Assembly: GCA_900539945.1 (NCBI GenBank)
Contig: UQDV01000002.1
Coordinates: 88,344-152,343, forward strand
From: an uncultured Faecalibacterium sp.
GTDB lineage: Bacteria > Bacillota > Clostridia > Oscillospirales > Ruminococcaceae
Reading direction: 5' to 3'
DNA length: 64,000 bases
The position numbers and the translations under genes were made by a program. Shown piece by piece: positions 51,831 through 59,242 of this stretch (position 1 is the first letter of the stretch; each line of letters starts with the position of its first letter). Below the pieces are notes generated by a model that was not told the origin of the DNA, ran no database searches, and saw only the letters and a program-made list of their open reading frames with translations.

Positions 51831-52531
51831 TACTTATTCCTCCTGTATCCGTTTTCATCCCGATATTCGGGATGTTCCTTTACGTATGGATCCTTATCGC
51901 CGCAGATGGTATAGTCGCATCGGCAGCCGTCCACACAGGTGGTCGTCCGCACGAGCTTGGCTTGGAGCAGTTCCATGGACGCATAGTCCACATTGCACAG
52001 GGCGGGCATAATGTCCGTAAATCCGAACCGCTTGGCAAATTCCGCCGCCGGGCACGCCGTAAATTCATAATAAATAGGCTTGTCGGTTTCATAAGGCGCA
52101 ACCGACATCTCGTAATCGTGCCATTTGTCGCAGCCGCTTTTCGCACGAACAAACGCCTTGTACATCAGCTTTTTCCAGAATGGCTTGTTGATGTCAACGA
52201 ATCGCAGCTTCCGGAAGGACGGCAGAATCAGATTTTCTTCTATCTCTTCCATTTCGCGGAATGTGACCACATCCCGGCACACATCGTAAAAGCACATGAT
52301 GGCGATGCAGTCGTAGGTGCCGCCTACGCCGTTGTGAAAATTCTTTTTACCGCCGAGGTCGGTGCGCCACTTGGAAAGAAGCTCTGCGTATCTCAGCTGC
52401 ACCTGCTCCCAGACCGCCTCGCGCTCCACCTCCGGATAGTGCAGAGTGATTTTCGCCAGAATTTCCTTTTTGCAGGGTTTGGAATATAGCACATGGCAGC
52501 TACGGTCAATTTGTAATTCGCTGTCCTTCAT
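51830..52531 (-). CDS. L-2-amino-thiazoline-4-carboxylic acid hydrolase-like protein (second copy)
   Basis: 233 residues, same family as 48919-49554 but strongly diverged. Recognisable parts are YYEFTACPAAEFAKRFG, PALCNVDYASMELLQAKLV and the cysteine-rich RTTTCVDGCRCDYTICGD. The N-terminal half is helical with YDCIAIMCFYDVCRD. It overlaps the MBL-fold gene by ATGA. Two diverged family members in one operon suggest different steps or a heteromer rather than a recent duplication. Confidence 0.75.
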   Translation of the reverse strand: MKDSELQIDRSCHVLYSKPCKKEILAKITLHYPEVEREAVWEQVQLRYAELLSKWRTDLGGKKNFHNGVGGTYDCIAIMCFYDVCRDVVTFREMEEIEENLILPSFRKLRFVDINKPFWKKLMYKAFVRAKSGCDKWHDYEMSVAPYETDKPIYYEFTACPAAEFAKRFGFTDIMPALCNVDYASMELLQAKLVRTTTCVDGCRCDYTICGDKDPYVKEHPEYRDENGYRRNK

Positions 52532-53391
52532 CTTCCCACGCCTTTCAGAAAACCGCTCTTTGCATTTTCTTCGGTGTCGTCCGATTCGTCGTAGGCATCA
52601 TAGGATGCCGATGGGTCGTGGGCTCTTTTTTTGAAAGGCGAGCACAGCTCATTTTTGTGCGCAAAGGCAAACTCCATGTTGTCCGTCCAGCCGGTGTGGC
52701 CGGTAATAAACAGCGGATGCAGTCCGCGTTTTTTCAGCTTTTTCTCCAGCAGTGTCAGAGACTTCACTGCCAGCTTGTTATCCTCTGCCAGCGCAGAAAT
52801 AAAGCTGTAGCCGCCGTCCGCGCCAAACCACAGCGTGTCGCCGGTAAAAAGGTACTTATCGTCAATGAGGTAGACCATATGTCCCCATGTATGACCGGGA
52901 ACGAGAAAACACTCGATTTTGATGCCGTCAATGTCAAGTACCTGCCCATCGTGCAGCAGTACCTTTTCGTTGTTGATCGTGACCTGCGGCAATTTATAGA
53001 GATGATAGATGACTTTTCGCCGCACCTCGCCGGTGAGATACCGGTTCTCGATCTCGCCGATGTACAGCTTTGCATTCTGAAACAGCCCCGGACTGTCCGC
53101 CTCCACCGCACCCACATGGTCGGTGTCCTGATGGGTGATAAGGATATGGCGTATCGACTTCGGATCAATCCCAAGCCAGCCCATTTTTCCGGCAAGGCGG
53201 TCGTAGTTATATCCCGCATCGACCATAATGGTCGTATCGCCTTTGCGGTAGAAGAAGATATTCGCCACCCATTCGCGCACGCAGGCAACATTCTCGTCGA
53301 TGCAGCCAGTGTTCAAAGGCTTGAAGATCTCCTTGCCCCGGTACATCCAGCTCATTGCTTTTCTTTGAAATTCCGTTGTCTTTTTCGACAT
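52528..53391 (-). CDS. Metallo-beta-lactamase-fold hydrolase
   Basis: 287 residues. The metal motif reads THQDTDHVG, so the second histidine of the usual HxHxDH is aspartate; this HQDxDH form is a known subgroup. Further ligands are in VPGHTWGHM, FTGDTLWFG and the late FITGHTGW. The C-terminal 40 residues are acidic and low-complexity. The substrate is unknown. ATGA-coupled to the second ATC-hydrolase-like gene and 9 nt from the methyltransferase gene. Confidence 0.87.
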   Translation of the reverse strand: MSKKTTEFQRKAMSWMYRGKEIFKPLNTGCIDENVACVREWVANIFFYRKGDTTIMVDAGYNYDRLAGKMGWLGIDPKSIRHILITHQDTDHVGAVEADSPGLFQNAKLYIGEIENRYLTGEVRRKVIYHLYKLPQVTINNEKVLLHDGQVLDIDGIKIECFLVPGHTWGHMVYLIDDKYLFTGDTLWFGADGGYSFISALAEDNKLAVKSLTLLEKKLKKRGLHPLFITGHTGWTDNMEFAFAHKNELCSPFKKRAHDPSASYDAYDESDDTEENAKSGFLKGVGR

Positions 53392-53400
53392 GATCGCACC

Positions 53401-54009
53401 TCATTTCTGTGCTGTGATGCACAGCCAGCCCTTTTTGTTTTTGTGGCTCTGAATCTTACAGAATCCTGCCTGCGCCAGATATGCTTTCAGGGCAGTATCC
53501 GTGTAGATGGTCATCCCATTGATGATCTGTGTCCATTTGTCGTCTTTTGCGGTTTCGCCGTTTGCTTCATTGCAGATGAAAAAGACCCCGCCGGGCTTCA
53601 GCACCCGATAGACCTCTCTGAAATTCTGCACAAGTTCCGGCCAGAAATAGACCGTTTCAAAGGCGGTCACTACCTCAAACTGCTCCGGTCCAAACGGCAG
53701 TTCTGCCACACTTGCCTGCTGCACGGTACACCGTCCTGCCGCAATGGCACCCGCATTGACCTTTCGCGCTTTTTCTACGCTGACAGCCGAATAGTCGATG
53801 CCCTGCACCTTGCCTTTGGGGCACAGCTTCAACAGCGTTTTGATGTTCGCCCCGCCGCCGCAGCCGCAATCCAGCACCATGGCATCCGGGGCAGGCTGCA
53901 AAAAACGCAGCCCCCACGCTGCCATTGCGCTGTGGCCAACGTTCATCATGGCAACCATGATTTTCCCGCCAAGACCTACGGGCTTGCGGGTGTTTTCAAA
54001 AAAGGACAT
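53401..54009 (-). CDS. Class I SAM-dependent methyltransferase
   Basis: 202 residues with the UbiE/Methyltransf_11 pattern: VLDCGCGGGANIKTLL as the SAM loop, GIDYSAVSVEKAR as the acidic loop, and REVYRVLKPGGVFFI. A small-molecule C- or O-methyltransferase is likely. First gene of the leftward eight-gene operon; AGAGAGTGG is a modest ribosome site. Upstream lie a palindromic operator (54106-54125) and a promoter. Confidence 0.87.
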   Translation of the reverse strand: MSFFENTRKPVGLGGKIMVAMMNVGHSAMAAWGLRFLQPAPDAMVLDCGCGGGANIKTLLKLCPKGKVQGIDYSAVSVEKARKVNAGAIAAGRCTVQQASVAELPFGPEQFEVVTAFETVYFWPELVQNFREVYRVLKPGGVFFICNEANGETAKDDKWTQIINGMTIYTDTALKAYLAQAGFCKIQSHKNKKGWLCITAQK

Positions 54010-54105
54010 AACACCACTCTCTTTCTATTTACAGTTCACAATGCAATGCTTTTCACAAGGTGCGCCCATCGCTCCGGGTGGCAGGCCAGCAGTTCCTTGT
54101 GTCGT

Positions 54106-54125
54106 AAGTTAGATAATGCTAACTT
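54106..54125. promoter_or_regulatory. Operator A: AAGTTAG-N6-CTAACTT
   Basis: Perfect 7-bp arms separated by ATAATG. It lies about 40 bp downstream of the predicted promoter start and about 100 bp before the methyltransferase gene. Related sites occur at 55055, 55289, 55348 and 59243. Confidence 0.6.
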
Positions 54126-54135
54126 TTTGCTCTAT

Positions 54136-54155
54136 AAAAATCCGCTTTTCAGCGG
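54136..54155 (-). terminator. Short hairpin with T run between promoter and operator A
   Basis: On the minus strand CCGCT-GAAA-AGCGG is followed by ATTTTT. It could end transcripts within about 25 nt of the promoter start. Confidence 0.4.
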
Positions 54156-54168
54156 TCCTTCTGCCAAA

Positions 54169-54197
54169 ATAATACGCCCTGCGGTCGCCTCTGTCAA
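54169..54197 (-). promoter_or_regulatory. Predicted promoter of the uncharacterised operon
   Basis: Minus strand perfect TTGACA (54197-54192), 17-nt spacer, TATTAT (54174-54169). Confidence 0.6.
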
Positions 54198-54255
54198 GAA
54201 GTTCAGGCATTTTCGGAGATTCCGAAAGAGATTTCGTTTTCAAGCCCCCCAACCG

Positions 54256-55038
54256 TCACCCCAGTGCCACATCCAGCACCATCATCACGCTGAAGCCTAC
54301 CGCAAAAAACACGGTGCCAACGTTGGAGTGCTGCCCCTGTGACATTTCCGGGATCAGTTCCTCCACCACAACATACAGCATGGCTCCGGCGGCAAAACTG
54401 AGCAGATAGGGCAAAGCGGGCACCACGATGCCTGCCGCCAGAATCGTCAGCACTGCCCCGATGGGCTCTACGATGCCGGACAGTACGCCGCCCCAGAACG
54501 CCCGGCCTTTTTTCATTCCTTCCGCCCGCAGGGGCATGGAGATGATGGCACCCTCCGGGAAGTTCTGGATAGCAATGCCAAGAGAAAGCGCCAGCGCCCC
54601 GGCGGCAGTGATCTGAGCGGTCCCGGCAAGATATCCGGCATAGACTACGCCTACTGCCATGCCCTCCGGGATGTTGTGCAGCGTCACCGCCAGAACCATC
54701 ATGGTGGTGCGCTGGAGCTGGCTTTTGGGGCCTTCGGCCTGCAAACTATTCTGGTGCAGATGCGGGATAAGATGATCCAGCAGCAGCAAAAACAGGATCC
54801 CCAGCCAGAAACCCACCGCCGCCGGGAAAAACGCCAGCCTGCCCAGATCTGCAGCCTGCTCCATGGCCGGGATCAGCAAACTCCAAACCGATGCCGCCAC
54901 CATGACCCCGGCTGCAAAGCCGGTGAGGGCACGCTGGATGCCGTCGCTCAGGGACTTTTTCAAAAAGAATACACAGCCTGCCCCAAGACTTGTGCCCAGA
55001 AAGGGGATCAGGATCCCCCAGAATGCGTCTTGTATCAT
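54256..55038 (-). CDS. ZIP family divalent metal transporter (ZupT/GufA-like)
   Basis: 260 residues, about eight hydrophobic helices. The metal-binding helices carry LHNIPEGMAVG and QNFPEGAIIS, the paired HNxPEG/NxPEG motifs of ZIP proteins, with a histidine-bearing loop DHLIPHLHQ between helices. It would import Zn, Mn or Fe. AAGGAGG precedes the ATG. An operator-like repeat sits between its -10 and start codon, so repression by a metal-loaded regulator is likely. Confidence 0.93.
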   Translation of the reverse strand: MIQDAFWGILIPFLGTSLGAGCVFFLKKSLSDGIQRALTGFAAGVMVAASVWSLLIPAMEQAADLGRLAFFPAAVGFWLGILFLLLLDHLIPHLHQNSLQAEGPKSQLQRTTMMVLAVTLHNIPEGMAVGVVYAGYLAGTAQITAAGALALSLGIAIQNFPEGAIISMPLRAEGMKKGRAFWGGVLSGIVEPIGAVLTILAAGIVVPALPYLLSFAAGAMLYVVVEELIPEMSQGQHSNVGTVFFAVGFSVMMVLDVALG

Positions 55039-55054
55039 GTCGAACCTCCTTGTG

Positions 55055-55070
55055 GTTAAACATAACTAAC
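55055..55070. promoter_or_regulatory. Operator B upstream of the ZIP gene: GTTAA-N6-CTAAC
   Basis: One mismatch from the GTTAG-N6-CTAAC pattern. It lies from about 10 bp downstream of the ZIP -10 element, a position suited to repression. Confidence 0.55.
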
Positions 55071-55079
55071 TACATAAAA

Positions 55080-55108
55080 AGTATACTGCGCTCCGACAAA
55101 AAGGTCAA
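55080..55108 (-). promoter_or_regulatory. Promoter of the ZIP gene
   Basis: Minus strand TTGACC, 17-nt spacer, TATACT. Confidence 0.7.
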
Positions 55109-55189
55109 GGGCAATCCCGCATAATTCTAAGTGCCGCAGCCGCCGGAACGGTGCTCAAGCCGTCAGGCGGGAATTGTGCGGTGTTGCCC
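55109..55189. repeat. Element with 18-bp imperfect terminal inverted repeats
   Basis: Bases 55109-55126 (GGGCAATCCCGCATAATT) can pair with 55172-55189 with one mismatch and a few G-T pairs, enclosing a GC-rich centre that can also fold. It fills the space between the ZIP -35 and the next promoter. It could be a small MITE/REP-like element or a structured regulatory region. Confidence 0.5.
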
Positions 55190-55248
55190 AAGGGCTTTGC
55201 GGCACCTTCTGCCAAAAAATTAACCTCCATAAACATTCCCACTTTTTC

Positions 55249-55277
55249 TTGACAAGGCTCTGCAGGCGTGCTATTTT
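55249..55277 (+). promoter_or_regulatory. Promoter of the Tp47-C-like secreted protein gene
   Basis: Perfect TTGACA, 17-nt spacer, TATTTT. Confidence 0.65.
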
Positions 55278-55288
55278 AAGTTTCGTCA

Positions 55289-55304
55289 ATTAGCTCATCC
55301 TAAC
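55289..55304. promoter_or_regulatory. Operator C: ATTAG-N6-CTAAC
   Basis: Overlaps the expected transcription start of the promoter at 55249-55277; one base from the shared pattern. Confidence 0.55.
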
Positions 55305-55307
55305 CAT

Positions 55308-55334
55308 CTGAGGGGCCTCGCCCCGCAGGTTTTT
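55308..55334 (+). terminator. Leader hairpin/terminator between operators C and D
   Basis: CTGAGGGGC and GCCCCGCAG pair with one mismatch around a CTC loop, followed by GTTTTTCTTT. It lies inside the 5' leader of the downstream gene and could act as an attenuator. Confidence 0.55.
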
Positions 55335-55347
55335 CTTTGCACGAAAT

Positions 55348-55363
55348 GTTAGGCCGAGCTAAC
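55348..55363. promoter_or_regulatory. Operator D: GTTAG-N6-CTAAC
   Basis: Exact arms with spacer GCCGAG, just beyond the leader terminator and 37 bp before the start codon. Confidence 0.55.
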
Positions 55364-55399
55364 CGTGTATTTTCAAGCCAGAGACAGAGGTGTGTTACA

Positions 55400-56236
55400 A
55401 TGAGATTGAAAAAAGTATTTGCAGGTGTCCTTGCGGCCGCCATGCTGGTGTGCGCTGTGGCAGTCCCGGCCTTCGCTGCGGAAGAGGTGGAGCAGGAGAA
55501 CGGCCTGTCCTCCAGCTATGTCCAGATGAACATCCCTTACGCCGATTTCTACAAAGCTGCCGGTGTGGACAATGCATCTGAGATCGATGCTGTGACCAGC
55601 GCCACCAAAAACAAGACCCGTGCAGGCAAGCTTGCCGCCGGTTCCTACCATGTCAACGCCGACGGCACCGACATCACCGGCGTTTCCTTCCCGGTCAAGG
55701 TGCTGACCCCGTGGGCGCTGAAGAATGCAAAGCAGGTCACCGATGCCGACAGCTACGACATTACCGTTACCCTGAAGGGCAAGGAATCCACCACCACCTA
55801 CACTGGCGCAGATGCCTTGTTTGAGAACGAGAGCTACGCTTACTACAAGCTCAGCGAGACCCCTGCCTGCTACATCACCGCATGGTATAACCTGCTGAGC
55901 GGCAAGTGGGAGTTTGGCAAGGTCCACGCCACCGAGACCACCGTAGAGGGCACCACTGTGGAGCTGAATACCAACGGTCACCACACCACCTACGAGATGA
56001 AGATCTCCGGTTTTGATCTGGACTACAAGGCCAACAAGGTCTACGGCGTAGTGCTGACCACCGCCGATGGCAGCGAGTACGGCCTGCATCATGTGACCAA
56101 CATCTGGCATGGTACCAAGCTGGGCTTCAATGCCGATGATCCTTACTTTGCATCCATCATCGGTAAGACTGTTACTCAGATCACCTACTACACCGCCGAC
56201 GGTGTGTATGTCCTGCCGGTCAGCGTGGCACTGTGA
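55400..56236 (+). CDS. Secreted protein resembling penicillin-binding Tp47 domain C
   Basis: 278 residues with a Sec signal peptide ending AVPAFA, so exported without a lipid anchor. The mature part opens NIPYADFYKAAG and holds DAVTSATKNKT, then repeated beta segments (SYDITVTLKGKEST; ISGFDLDYKANKVYGV). It recalls proteins annotated as Tp47 domain C-containing; the role is unknown and penicillin binding is not implied. The ATG at 55400 follows AGAGGTG; in-frame starts upstream overlap operator D. The DAVTSAT motif also resembles that of FMN-binding domains. Two operators and an attenuator precede it, which ties it to the neighbouring metal transporters. Confidence 0.75.
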   Translation: MRLKKVFAGVLAAAMLVCAVAVPAFAAEEVEQENGLSSSYVQMNIPYADFYKAAGVDNASEIDAVTSATKNKTRAGKLAAGSYHVNADGTDITGVSFPVKVLTPWALKNAKQVTDADSYDITVTLKGKESTTTYTGADALFENESYAYYKLSETPACYITAWYNLLSGKWEFGKVHATETTVEGTTVELNTNGHHTTYEMKISGFDLDYKANKVYGVVLTTADGSEYGLHHVTNIWHGTKLGFNADDPYFASIIGKTVTQITYYTADGVYVLPVSVAL

Positions 56237-56274
56237 GGTCGCGGAAAACTGCCTGATCCAGCAAAATACAGTAC

Positions 56275-56315
56275 AGAAAAGCAAGGTCGCTTGAAGCAGG
56301 CGGCCTTGCTTTTCT
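56275..56315 (+). terminator. Terminator of the Tp47-C-like gene
   Basis: AGAAAAGCAAGG pairs with CCTTGCTTTTCT, with inner CGC/GCG pairing and a 9-nt loop. Confidence 0.7.
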
Positions 56316-56334
56316 GTGTCAGGAGAAGATGGAA

Positions 56335-56619
56335 TGAACAAAAAACAATACAATGCGCTGCTGCCGTGCTTTTTGCCCTGCCCCGCACTGTGCCGGTGCT
56401 GGCTGCTGTGCCGGAAAGACTGACAGCTGTGGTGGAACAGCCGGTGGAAGCCCAGAGCTGGGAAGTGGATGCCGTTTCCGGCGCTCCCCTCACGGCAGAA
56501 GGTCAAATATCTGCCGGTGGGATAGGACATTGTGCAAGCGCCTGTGGCTGCCGGTACTGGCGAAGGCGCTGCTCTTCTTCCTGCTGGGCTGCTGGCTGGG
56601 TTTCTGCCGGTTTATCTGA
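56335..56619 (+). pseudogene. Frameshifted remnant of a small exported/membrane protein
   Basis: After GGAGAAG an ATG begins NKKQYNALL. A one-base shift near 56350 would instead give a hydrophobic signal-like segment AAAVLFALPRTVPVLAAVP and then EVDAVSGAPLTAEGQ, like the DAVSGAT motif of FMN-binding domains. A second shift leads to a C-terminal membrane helix (LAKALLFFLLGCWLGFC). Coding signal in three frames in sequence suggests decay of one gene. Confidence 0.45.
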
Positions 56620-56624
56620 ACCAA

Positions 56625-56667
56625 AAAAGGAGGCTGCCGCACGGTATTTGTGCAGCAGCCTCCTTTT
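56625..56667. terminator. Bidirectional terminator
   Basis: AAAAGGAGGCTGC and GCAGCCTCCTTTT form a 13-bp stem with further GCAC/GTGC pairing; it lies 22 bp beyond the stop of the P-type ATPase gene. Confidence 0.8.
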
Positions 56668-56688
56668 GGCTGGGATGATTTGTCATTT

Positions 56689-58779
56689 TTACAGGGAATG
56701 CTTCTGCTCCAACAGATCTGTCATGCTGTGCAGACTGATGCCAAGGGTGGAAAGGTTATGCAGCATGGCGCTGGTAGCCGGGGGCAGGATGCCCAGTGCG
56801 CCCAGAAGGATGAGCGCTGAGTTGAAGCTGAGCACAAAGCGGTAATTGCTGCCCACCCGCTTTTGCAGGGCGTTGGCAATGGCTTTTAAGGTCACCAGCT
56901 CTTCCAGACTATCCGCACGAATGGTCACATCGGCGATCTCCCGGGCGATGGCAGCGCCGGAATGGATGGCAATCCCGATATCTGCCGCCGACAGGGCAGG
57001 CGAATCATTGATGCCGTCGCCGATCATCACCACCGTATGTCCCTCGGCCCTGGCATTGCTGACAAAGGCGGCTTTATCCTCCGGCAGCACCTCCGCAAAG
57101 CAGCGGTCTACCCCCACCTGCGCCGCAATGGCACGGGCGGTGCGGTCGCTGTCGCCGGTCATCATAACGGTCTGGGTGATGCCCAGTTTCCGGAGCTTAT
57201 GCAGCACCTGTGCCGCCTCCGGGCGCAGGGGGTCTGCGATGCAGATGACCCCCGCCAGTACCCCGGACGCTGCCAGATACAGGTGGGAATACTGCGGGTC
57301 CAGCGCATCGAACTTTGCCTGTTCCTCTGCCGGGATGGTGCAGCCCTCGTCCTCAAAAATGAAGTGGGCGCTGCCAATGACCACCCGCGTGCCGCCTACC
57401 CGGCTGGCAATGCCGTGCGCCACGATGTATTCCACCTCGGAGTGCATCTCTTCGTGAGAGATCCCCTGCTCCTTGGCGGCACGGACCACAGCGTTTGCCA
57501 TGGAATGGGGGAAATGTTCTTCCAGACAGGCGGCAAGCTGCAATACTTCCTGCTCCCCGCAGCCGGAGAAGGGCACTACCTGCACCACCTGCGGAGTGGC
57601 GCGGGTGAGGGTACCGGTCTTATCAAACACGATGGTATCCGCCTGCGCCAGCGCTTCCAGATACTTGCCGCCCTTTACGGTGATGTGGTATTCCCCGCAC
57701 TCCCGCATGGCAGAGAGCACCGCAAGCGGCATGGAGAGTTTCAATGCGCAGGAAAAGTCCACCATCAGGATGGAGATGGCGCGGGTAACGTTGCGGGTAA
57801 AGGCATAGGTGGCCGCCGTACCGGCAAGGCACCACGGCACCAAGCGGTCAGCCAGCTGCAAGGCCCGGTTCTCGGTGCCGGACTTGAGCTTTTCCGATTC
57901 CTCGATCATGGCCACGATCTTATCGTAGCGGTTGGCACCACCCTCTGCCTTGGCCACAAGGACGCATTCGCCCTCTTCCACCACTGTTCCGGCGTAGACG
58001 GTGGCACCGGTGGTCTTGCGTACCGGCATAGATTCTCCGGTGAGGGCAGCTTGGTTCACCATGGCCTCCCCTTCCAGCACCATGCCGTCCAACGGGATCA
58101 TGTTGCCGGAGCGCACCACCACTTCGTCCCCGGCGTGAACGCGGGTCAACGGCACCAGCACCTCGCCCTGCGGGGTGCGCACCCAGACCTTATCCACATT
58201 CAGCGCCATGCTGCGGGCAAGGTCGTCCAAGCTCTTTTTCCGCGTCCACTCCTCCAGCAGGCTGCCCACCGTCAGCAGGAACATCACCGAGCCTGCCGTG
58301 CTGTAATCGCCCCGCAGGAGGGAGGCGGTGATGCTGAGCGCATCCAGCACCTCTACTTCCAGCTTGCGGTGCAGCAGACAGCGGACGCCCTTCCAGATAA
58401 AGGCGATGGAGCGCCACACCGTGTATGCTGCCGCGATGGGCGCAGGCAGAAACACTTTGCGGAACGCCCTGCCTGCCACAAGGCTGACCATCTTTTCCTG
58501 ATATTCCTGATTGATCTTCCGGCTGTCGTGGGAGGTGACCAGCACCTCTAACTCTTCGTTGTCAAAGCGGTAGGAGGCCAGCAGGGCGGCGGCATCCTTC
58601 CGGCTGCCCCGGTAGGTCAGCACCACATCTCCGGTGCGCTCGTAGACGGTGGCTTTTTGAATGTTGTCCTGCCCGTTCAGGTAGGCTTCCAGCACATCTG
58701 CCCGGTGCAGGGTCATGCGCACGGCGCAGACGTGCACCCGCATCCGTCCCTTTCCTTCATGTAAGATCGTACATTTCAT
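56689..58779 (-). CDS. Heavy-metal P-type ATPase with an SCA transmembrane motif
   Basis: 696-residue P1B-like pump. The N-terminal 80 residues resemble an HMA_2-type domain without a CxxC metal site. TGES (247-250) is the actuator motif, DKTGTLT (386-392) holds the phosphorylated Asp386, and GDGINDSPALS closes the P domain. The transmembrane metal motif normally CPC/SPC/TPC is FSCALKLS (342-349), so specificity is not obvious; Mn, Zn or Fe export is suggested by the operators nearby. The start at 58779 follows GGGGTAAG. It is preceded by a small-protein gene and an intervening terminator. Confidence 0.9.
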   Translation of the reverse strand: MKCTILHEGKGRMRVHVCAVRMTLHRADVLEAYLNGQDNIQKATVYERTGDVVLTYRGSRKDAAALLASYRFDNEELEVLVTSHDSRKINQEYQEKMVSLVAGRAFRKVFLPAPIAAAYTVWRSIAFIWKGVRCLLHRKLEVEVLDALSITASLLRGDYSTAGSVMFLLTVGSLLEEWTRKKSLDDLARSMALNVDKVWVRTPQGEVLVPLTRVHAGDEVVVRSGNMIPLDGMVLEGEAMVNQAALTGESMPVRKTTGATVYAGTVVEEGECVLVAKAEGGANRYDKIVAMIEESEKLKSGTENRALQLADRLVPWCLAGTAATYAFTRNVTRAISILMVDFSCALKLSMPLAVLSAMRECGEYHITVKGGKYLEALAQADTIVFDKTGTLTRATPQVVQVVPFSGCGEQEVLQLAACLEEHFPHSMANAVVRAAKEQGISHEEMHSEVEYIVAHGIASRVGGTRVVIGSAHFIFEDEGCTIPAEEQAKFDALDPQYSHLYLAASGVLAGVICIADPLRPEAAQVLHKLRKLGITQTVMMTGDSDRTARAIAAQVGVDRCFAEVLPEDKAAFVSNARAEGHTVVMIGDGINDSPALSAADIGIAIHSGAAIAREIADVTIRADSLEELVTLKAIANALQKRVGSNYRFVLSFNSALILLGALGILPPATSAMLHNLSTLGISLHSMTDLLEQKHSL

Positions 58780-58807
58780 TGCTTTTCTTACCCCTCTGCG
58801 TAAAAAA

Positions 58808-58827
58808 GAGCCGCCCAAGGGCGGCTC
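58808..58827 (-). terminator. Terminator between the small-protein gene and the P-type ATPase gene
   Basis: GAGCCGCCC and GGGCGGCTC form a 9-bp stem with a 2-nt loop, followed on the minus strand by TTTTTTA. It looks strong, so ATPase expression depends on read-through. Confidence 0.7.
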
Positions 58828-58839
58828 CGCTGCGTTGTA

Positions 58840-59127
58840 TCACTGTGCAGTCTGCTCTGCGGGCTGCTCTTCAGCCGTATCCTCAATGACCTCCTGTGCA
58901 GCCTCGGCGGCGCGGCTCTCGTTGATGGCCTTTGCATCGGCAAGGATGTCTCCTGCCTCTTCCTGCACCTTGTTCACGGTCTGCATGGTGCAGTCCTTCA
59001 TCCGCAGCACCGCAGCAGTGGTCTGGGTGTAGACCTTTTTGGCGTCCTTGCTGGACAGCACCTTGAAGCCGGCAGAGCCGAACACTACACCGCCCAAAAA
59101 CAGTGCGAGCTTTTTTGTATCAAACAT
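58840..59127 (-). CDS. Small protein next to the P-type ATPase (DUF6110-like)
   Basis: 95 residues. An N-terminal glycine-rich hydrophobic helix (KLALFLGGVVFGSAGFKVL) is followed by a helical region (KKVYTQTTAAVLRMKDCTM) and an acidic Glu/Ala-rich tail. It resembles DUF6110 proteins, which I recall as neighbours of this kind of ATPase. A membrane-anchored accessory or metal-buffer role is conceivable but unproven. GAGGAATA precedes the ATG; the promoter lies at 59201-59228. Confidence 0.75.
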   Translation of the reverse strand: MFDTKKLALFLGGVVFGSAGFKVLSSKDAKKVYTQTTAAVLRMKDCTMQTVNKVQEEAGDILADAKAINESRAAEAAQEVIEDTAEEQPAEQTAQ

Positions 59128-59200
59128 ATTTATTCCTCGTTTCTGTGTTTCCTGTTTAAGCGCCCATGCCCTTGAGCGAGGGCAGGCTCTTTATCTTTGT

Positions 59201-59228
59201 ATTATAGCACGCTTTCGGAGCTTTTCAA
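59201..59228 (-). promoter_or_regulatory. Promoter of the small-protein/P-type ATPase unit
   Basis: Minus strand TTGAAA, 16-nt spacer, perfect TATAAT. Confidence 0.7.
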
Positions 59229-59242
59229 TATTTTCCGACGAT

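Noticed and set aside
54046-54105. Short minus-strand frame ending KELLACHPERWAHLVKSIAL before the methyltransferase gene
   Set aside because: It looks like the tail of some lost protein, but it has no start or ribosome site, is closed upstream by a stop near operator A, and I cannot assign a family.
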